NCBI RefSeq assembly: GCF_915403165.1
Contig: NZ_OU659204.1
Location: 2,294,001 to 2,358,000 of the forward strand
Source of the DNA: Providencia alcalifaciens
GTDB lineage: Bacteria > Pseudomonadota > Gammaproteobacteria > Enterobacterales > Enterobacteriaceae
Length of the DNA: 64,000 nt
Direction: 5' to 3'
The notes beneath the pieces are model-generated. The model searched no databases, was not told the origin of the DNA, and worked only from the letters and a program-made list of their open reading frames with translations. Shown here piece by piece: positions 60,074 through 64,000 of the stretch. A program made the translations under genes and the position numbers. Every line of letters starts with the position of its first letter. The first letter of the stretch is position 1.

Positions 60074-62647
60074 ATGTCTTGTAATTTTTGCGAAAGAAGA
60101 GGCGTAGCAATCCTCCCAGTCCGTTCTGCAATCACCCTTGATAACTCAGGGGCACCAGCATTACCGCCTAAATTTACCACCAGTGTTAGTGAACGCGGTA
60201 AAATAAAATATACATCTCGTCTTCTTCGAAAAGGTTATTTACATGTTTATGATGAAAAAAGACAAACATGGACTGATTATATTGTCACTGACGATGCCTA
60301 TTATTGGAAAGTGACGGACGATGCCCCCTCAATCATTCCTAAATTAGGTCAAAAACCCTGTGCAACTAAGTTAGATGAAGTCGCTCGAGCTTCCTTTATA
60401 TCCTTACCTTTAGCCATAAATCCTAATGATAATGGTCGTTTTTGGCTTAGTTGGTCACAATACGCATGGACTGATGCTATTCGTGAAATGCACCACCAAA
60501 TAGAATTTCGTGAAAAACACATGCAATGTTTTGACCTAAAATTATGGCTATTAGATAAAAAAGCAGATCAAACGGTTCCATTAACTCAACTTCGTCAAAC
60601 TGTTGCTGAATATTGTGACGCAAAAATCCCAGCATCTTCTTTTGATTTTTATTCTTCTCCTTGGTTAACAAAAACAAAATCAGATGGTGATTTTTTATTA
60701 AATACCGCCACTAACTTGGCCTCTATCCCATTAAACCCCGATCCATCTCGTGCAGCAATTATTCATCTTCAAGATCCCATTGCCATTTCGGAAGATCTAT
60801 CACAATTAATTCTACAGTCACACGATAACTTTCTTACTGTTTGTAGAAAAAATTCCAAATTAAGTGATTTTGATAGAAAACTCACTGCTTTTTCAAATAT
60901 CTCTTTAGCTGAATATAATGTTAAGGAAAATAACAAGCTTCAGCAATTTTTAGCCGCGGAAGAACTCGAAAATAAAGCCTATTTTGGTGATGGTGAAACC
61001 TTTATATGGCCAAGTATTGCGGAAAAAAATGCAAAAAAAATTCGAGATTATACGAATGAAAATTACGAATCATGGGCTGATAATGAATGGGAACGCTATT
61101 TGGCACATGCAAATGAAAATAATATTGATGAATTCAAAAATGATTACAATACACAAAAAAATGAGTACGAATCTAATTACGAAATCCCTTTGTTTGATAT
61201 GTACCTTGCGATGCTAAAACACTCTCTTTTTATAAATTATTTTATTTATAATTTTGATTCGAATAATAAAATAAGTGGAGAAAATTATACAAATACCTTG
61301 AGTTCTTGTTTAATTGGCAGTCAGGTCAGTGCTGAATGTGCAGATTATATTGAAACACAATTAAACGGTGATTTTCTTGACAAAAAAAATATTTTTATGC
61401 GAGCCTATATCTTTAATCAAAATGATGCAGCTCAATTTTATAAAGAACATATCCCTCAATCTACCGATAATTTACAATTACATTCATTGCCATGGGGAAA
61501 TTTATTATCCTTCCACAGCCAATTTTTACAAGATCTCACCCAAAAGACTCACTTTAATGATAAAATTAACACATTGAATTATGTATTAGCGGGTCCCATT
61601 ATCCGAGTGTTAAAAAGTGCATCTCTTTATAAGACATCAAGGCTTCCTGTACTACTTGCTATTAATGAGAATAGCCCATTAATAAGCATGTCAGAGAAAG
61701 GTGCACGAAAAACAGTATCCAAAATGCTGACAGAAGCTATCGTTCGAGAAACTTTTAGTGCTCAGAAAATGAGTCCTGTGGAAAAACTCAAGGCTAAAAA
61801 CATTTTTCGTAATGCCATTGAAAATCAAATCAATCAAAAAGGCATTGCAGATACGGTGCTCAAAGAAATGGGAATAAAGAGTGCCCAAGGGGGAGATTTA
61901 ACAGGGGATGGCATTCTACGTAGCAATGTATTATTAACCGAAAATATGCACCCCGAATTTAAAGGAAAAACACCTCAAGAAATCGTAAAAATAGCCCAAC
62001 GTATTACTAGCGACATATCAACCTCTGAACAAGCTCATAACCTTTACCTAAAACAAAAGCTCTCCGTGACCGCAAGCACGGGAAATATTGCATCGATTCT
62101 TTTTCAACTTGCAGGAATTGCCAGCATGATAGAACAAGAAAGTGCTTGGTATGGCGGTGTTAAAACGCGAGCTGGGCAACGGCTAATCGCCAGTTGGATT
62201 GGAGTAACTGGCGCAATATTAGAGTTTTCATTTGCGACGCTCAATTCAGCATGGGCCAAAGGGGCATTAACAGAAGTCCTCTGGTTTAGAATACTTTCGA
62301 GAATTGCTCAAGGTGTATCTATAGTAGGTATTGCAATACTTGCTTATTTAGATTACTTAGATTATGAAAAAGAAGAAAAAAAAGGTAATATTTTGTTGTC
62401 AAATTTATATTATTTTTCTAGTTTTCTAGGCCTTTTACTAATCATTTGTATTTTAGGTCGAATTCCCATTGCTGGCGTTATCATATCGATTATATTTATC
62501 ATCGTTGCATTTGTTATCGAGAATTACAAACCAAATGATTTAATGTTATGGATTAACAAATGCATGTATTTCGGAAAAAATAATGAAGGATTATTTTCAT
62601 TAGCTAAAGATGAAGATGAAGCTTTTGCCAAACTATGGGAACAATAA
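60074..62647 (+). CDS. T6SS effector, VasX-type (BTH_I2691-like), probably membrane-disrupting
   Basis: 857 residues. The N-terminus (CNFCERRGVAILPVR, SRLLRKGYLHVYDE, WTDYIVTDDAYYWKV) is the VasX N-terminal region that marks cargo recognised by DUF4123 adaptors. The middle is AT-rich and poorly conserved. The last 200 residues contain four or five hydrophobic segments (about 665-690, 706-725, 740-760, 778-816), as in colicin-like pore formers. VasX of Vibrio cholerae dissipates membrane potential in prey. Target and specificity here are inferred. It overlaps the next gene by 13 bp. Confidence 0.82.
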   Translation: MSCNFCERRGVAILPVRSAITLDNSGAPALPPKFTTSVSERGKIKYTSRLLRKGYLHVYDEKRQTWTDYIVTDDAYYWKVTDDAPSIIPKLGQKPCATKLDEVARASFISLPLAINPNDNGRFWLSWSQYAWTDAIREMHHQIEFREKHMQCFDLKLWLLDKKADQTVPLTQLRQTVAEYCDAKIPASSFDFYSSPWLTKTKSDGDFLLNTATNLASIPLNPDPSRAAIIHLQDPIAISEDLSQLILQSHDNFLTVCRKNSKLSDFDRKLTAFSNISLAEYNVKENNKLQQFLAAEELENKAYFGDGETFIWPSIAEKNAKKIRDYTNENYESWADNEWERYLAHANENNIDEFKNDYNTQKNEYESNYEIPLFDMYLAMLKHSLFINYFIYNFDSNNKISGENYTNTLSSCLIGSQVSAECADYIETQLNGDFLDKKNIFMRAYIFNQNDAAQFYKEHIPQSTDNLQLHSLPWGNLLSFHSQFLQDLTQKTHFNDKINTLNYVLAGPIIRVLKSASLYKTSRLPVLLAINENSPLISMSEKGARKTVSKMLTEAIVRETFSAQKMSPVEKLKAKNIFRNAIENQINQKGIADTVLKEMGIKSAQGGDLTGDGILRSNVLLTENMHPEFKGKTPQEIVKIAQRITSDISTSEQAHNLYLKQKLSVTASTGNIASILFQLAGIASMIEQESAWYGGVKTRAGQRLIASWIGVTGAILEFSFATLNSAWAKGALTEVLWFRILSRIAQGVSIVGIAILAYLDYLDYEKEEKKGNILLSNLYYFSSFLGLLLIICILGRIPIAGVIISIIFIIVAFVIENYKPNDLMLWINKCMYFGKNNEGLFSLAKDEDEAFAKLWEQ

Positions 62648-63645
62648 TTCAGGACATTAAACCTATCATGAAAAAAATTAAAGAAACATTAGTTCGCTTT
62701 TCGATTAATCGTTTTTTAGACAGTGATGACTTGGCAAACCATTTACGTCAAGGTCAGCATATCGAACACATTACACAACAGGATTTAACAAGTGACTTAT
62801 CTCTCATCAAATTAAACTCCACTTTTTTAGAAGTGACTGATGTTCACTATAAAGATAGGGGATTTGTTTCTTTTGTTGTTTTGATTTATCTTGCCTTAGC
62901 GACTTATTTCACCGTTAATGCTATTTTTTTTCCTCTGAATTTAGATTGGTTTAAGATTTCAATTTCTGTTCCATTCATATTAATTGCGCTTTATGTACTC
63001 AAAATTGAATGGTTTATTTATACACACTACCCTATCCGTTTTAATCGTAAAAAACAGCTTGTTCACCTTTTTCGCACTAATGGCGCGGTGCAAACTATCC
63101 CTTGGCAAAATATCTATTTTACCTTACGACAAGAAAAACCCAATGGTCTCAGCCCTAAAATGTGGTACCTGTGTGGTCACATCCTCGATGATGAAAAGTT
63201 ACGGGTGGTTGATACATTTACCGTCAGTATGTGCTCTCTCTATAAAGAGGAAGTGCTGCGCTTTTGGGAGTTTGTTCGCCGTTATATGGAAGATAAGAAA
63301 GGGGTGAAAGAGGTCGCTGAGATTTCTCATTGGTTTTTACCCAGCAACGAGCAAAAAGAGTCGTTAGGGCTTGGTTTCCGCATGCTCAATATGCGAGTAG
63401 GTCGTATTGGGTCGATTCTGCTTTTTCCTCTGCATATACTGCAAGCCCCTGCCCGCTGGCTTTCATTTCAAACCAGTAAAATTCCCCAATGGACACCAGA
63501 GGTCGAAGCCGACTGTCAGATTGAAGACAATGACCCATACCAATTTGATTGCCACAGTGTTGATATGAAATGGCATTGGCGGTACCTGCTTTTTTGGCGC
63601 TACGCAGAAAGTACTGCGGTCGCAAAAAATCGATTGAAACGGTAA
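62635..63645 (+). CDS. Two-helix membrane protein, probable cognate immunity protein (DUF6708-like)
   Basis: 336 residues if started at the ATG overlapping the effector gene; an ATG at 62668 (MKKIKETLVRFS) is an alternative, and neither has a strong ribosome site. Two membrane helices (about 76-100 and 107-128) are followed by a cytoplasmic domain of about 200 residues. Overlap with a pore-forming effector gene and an inner-membrane location fit immunity, as TsiV2 does for VasX. The first 400 bases are AT-rich; composition returns to the chromosomal average after about 63,030. Confidence 0.65.
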   Translation: MGTIIQDIKPIMKKIKETLVRFSINRFLDSDDLANHLRQGQHIEHITQQDLTSDLSLIKLNSTFLEVTDVHYKDRGFVSFVVLIYLALATYFTVNAIFFPLNLDWFKISISVPFILIALYVLKIEWFIYTHYPIRFNRKKQLVHLFRTNGAVQTIPWQNIYFTLRQEKPNGLSPKMWYLCGHILDDEKLRVVDTFTVSMCSLYKEEVLRFWEFVRRYMEDKKGVKEVAEISHWFLPSNEQKESLGLGFRMLNMRVGRIGSILLFPLHILQAPARWLSFQTSKIPQWTPEVEADCQIEDNDPYQFDCHSVDMKWHWRYLLFWRYAESTAVAKNRLKR

Positions 63646-63689
63646 GGCTATCCTAATTAACATCTACATGTAACCAAGAGAAAATATTT

Positions 63690-63947
63690 ATGAAAGGAAT
63701 CATTCGACTCGGTGATAGAACGTCATCTGATGGTCGCGTTTTATCCGCTTCAAGTAGAATACACATACACGGCAAGGGTGTGGCGCGAGTTGGAGATACA
63801 GCCTCATGTCCCAAACACGGCACTAATCAGATCGCCGAAGGAAGTGACAAAATCAATGACCAGGGGCAAGCAATTGCTTTTCATGGACACAGACTTTCAT
63901 GCGGATGTTTATTGATTACTTCTTTACCAAATATTTCAATTGGATAA
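63690..63947 (+). CDS. PAAR-domain spike-tip protein
   Basis: 85 residues with PAAR repeats: GIIRLGDRTSSDGRVLSAS, VARVGDTASCPKHGTNQI and FHGHRLSCGCLLI, whose His and Cys residues would bind the zinc ion at the tip. It caps the VgrG trimer to sharpen the spike. GAGAAAA lies before the ATG. It follows the probable immunity gene by 44 bp and is followed by another start codon after 3 bp. Confidence 0.92.
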   Translation: MKGIIRLGDRTSSDGRVLSASSRIHIHGKGVARVGDTASCPKHGTNQIAEGSDKINDQGQAIAFHGHRLSCGCLLITSLPNISIG

Positions 63948-63950
63948 AAC

Positions 63951-64000
63951 ATGATACAGCCAGATGCAACCCTTCCCCCATTAATGTCAACTCCAAATAA
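63951..64000 (+). CDS. Start of an unidentified gene, cut by the right edge
   Basis: An ATG three bases after the PAAR stop opens a frame of 16 complete codons (MIQPDATLPPLMSTPN) to the edge without a stop. GGA lies about nine bases upstream. The close spacing suggests an operon member. Too short to name; a further T6SS structural or cargo gene is likely by position. Confidence 0.5.
   Translation, partial: MIQPDATLPPLMSTPN

Overview
This 64 kb window looks like a chromosomal segment of an enterobacterium of the family Morganellaceae, most likely Providencia. The evidence is moderate-to-low GC coding sequence with AT-rich gaps, proteins close to their E. coli orthologues, and gene order that follows E. 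coli in long blocks (fabF-acpP-fabG-fabD-fabH-plsX-rpmF-yceD / maf / rluC / rne; lysP-yeiE-yeiH-nfo; mepS-yejG-bcr-rsuA-radD-rplY-yejK-yejL-yejM-tRNA-Pro). The genus is inferred from memory of such proteins, not from a search.

Layout. 1-5.3 kb: fatty-acid and phospholipid synthesis operon on the minus strand, running yceD to fabF, with a strong promoter almost at the yceD start codon. 5.4-10.9 kb: maf, rluC and RNase E with its long regulatory 5' UTR. 10.9-15.5 kb: a three-gene molybdenum oxidoreductase of the DMSO reductase superfamily (membrane anchor, Fe-S subunit, Tat-exported catalytic subunit) opposite an IclR-type regulator. 15.6-20.2 kb: tmaR, a RelE-type toxin/antitoxin pair, sbcB, dld. 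20.2-25.5 kb: a palindromic repeat element, a putrescine-type permease preceded by an overlapping candidate leader ORF, a small exported protein, and a TonB-dependent siderophore receptor. 25.5-35.6 kb: a DJ-1/PfpI protein opposite a TetR regulator, then lysP, yeiE, yeiH, nfo, a solitary fruK, a Nudix hydrolase, mtr and yeiP. 35.7-46.9 kb: a short pilin-like protein, about 1 kb of AT-rich DNA without a visible gene, then the mepS to yejM block and tRNA-Pro(GGG).

47.6-64 kb: a type VI secretion system begins just after the tRNA gene. It holds tssB, tssC, tssK, tssL, an OmpA-domain membrane protein, hcp, clpV and vgrG, followed by an AT-rich cargo module (DUF4123-like adaptor, VasX-type effector with C-terminal membrane helices, two-helix membrane protein that is probably the immunity protein, PAAR protein). 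The cluster runs off the window; tssA, E, F, G, J and a full-length tssM are not seen and may lie further right.

I found no CRISPR array, prophage or intact insertion sequence. The most unusual items are the leader-ORF/hairpin/G7-tract arrangement ahead of the permease, the OmpA protein with a TssM-like front end, the AT-rich effector module that starts inside vgrG, and the near-leaderless promoter of the yceD-fab operon.
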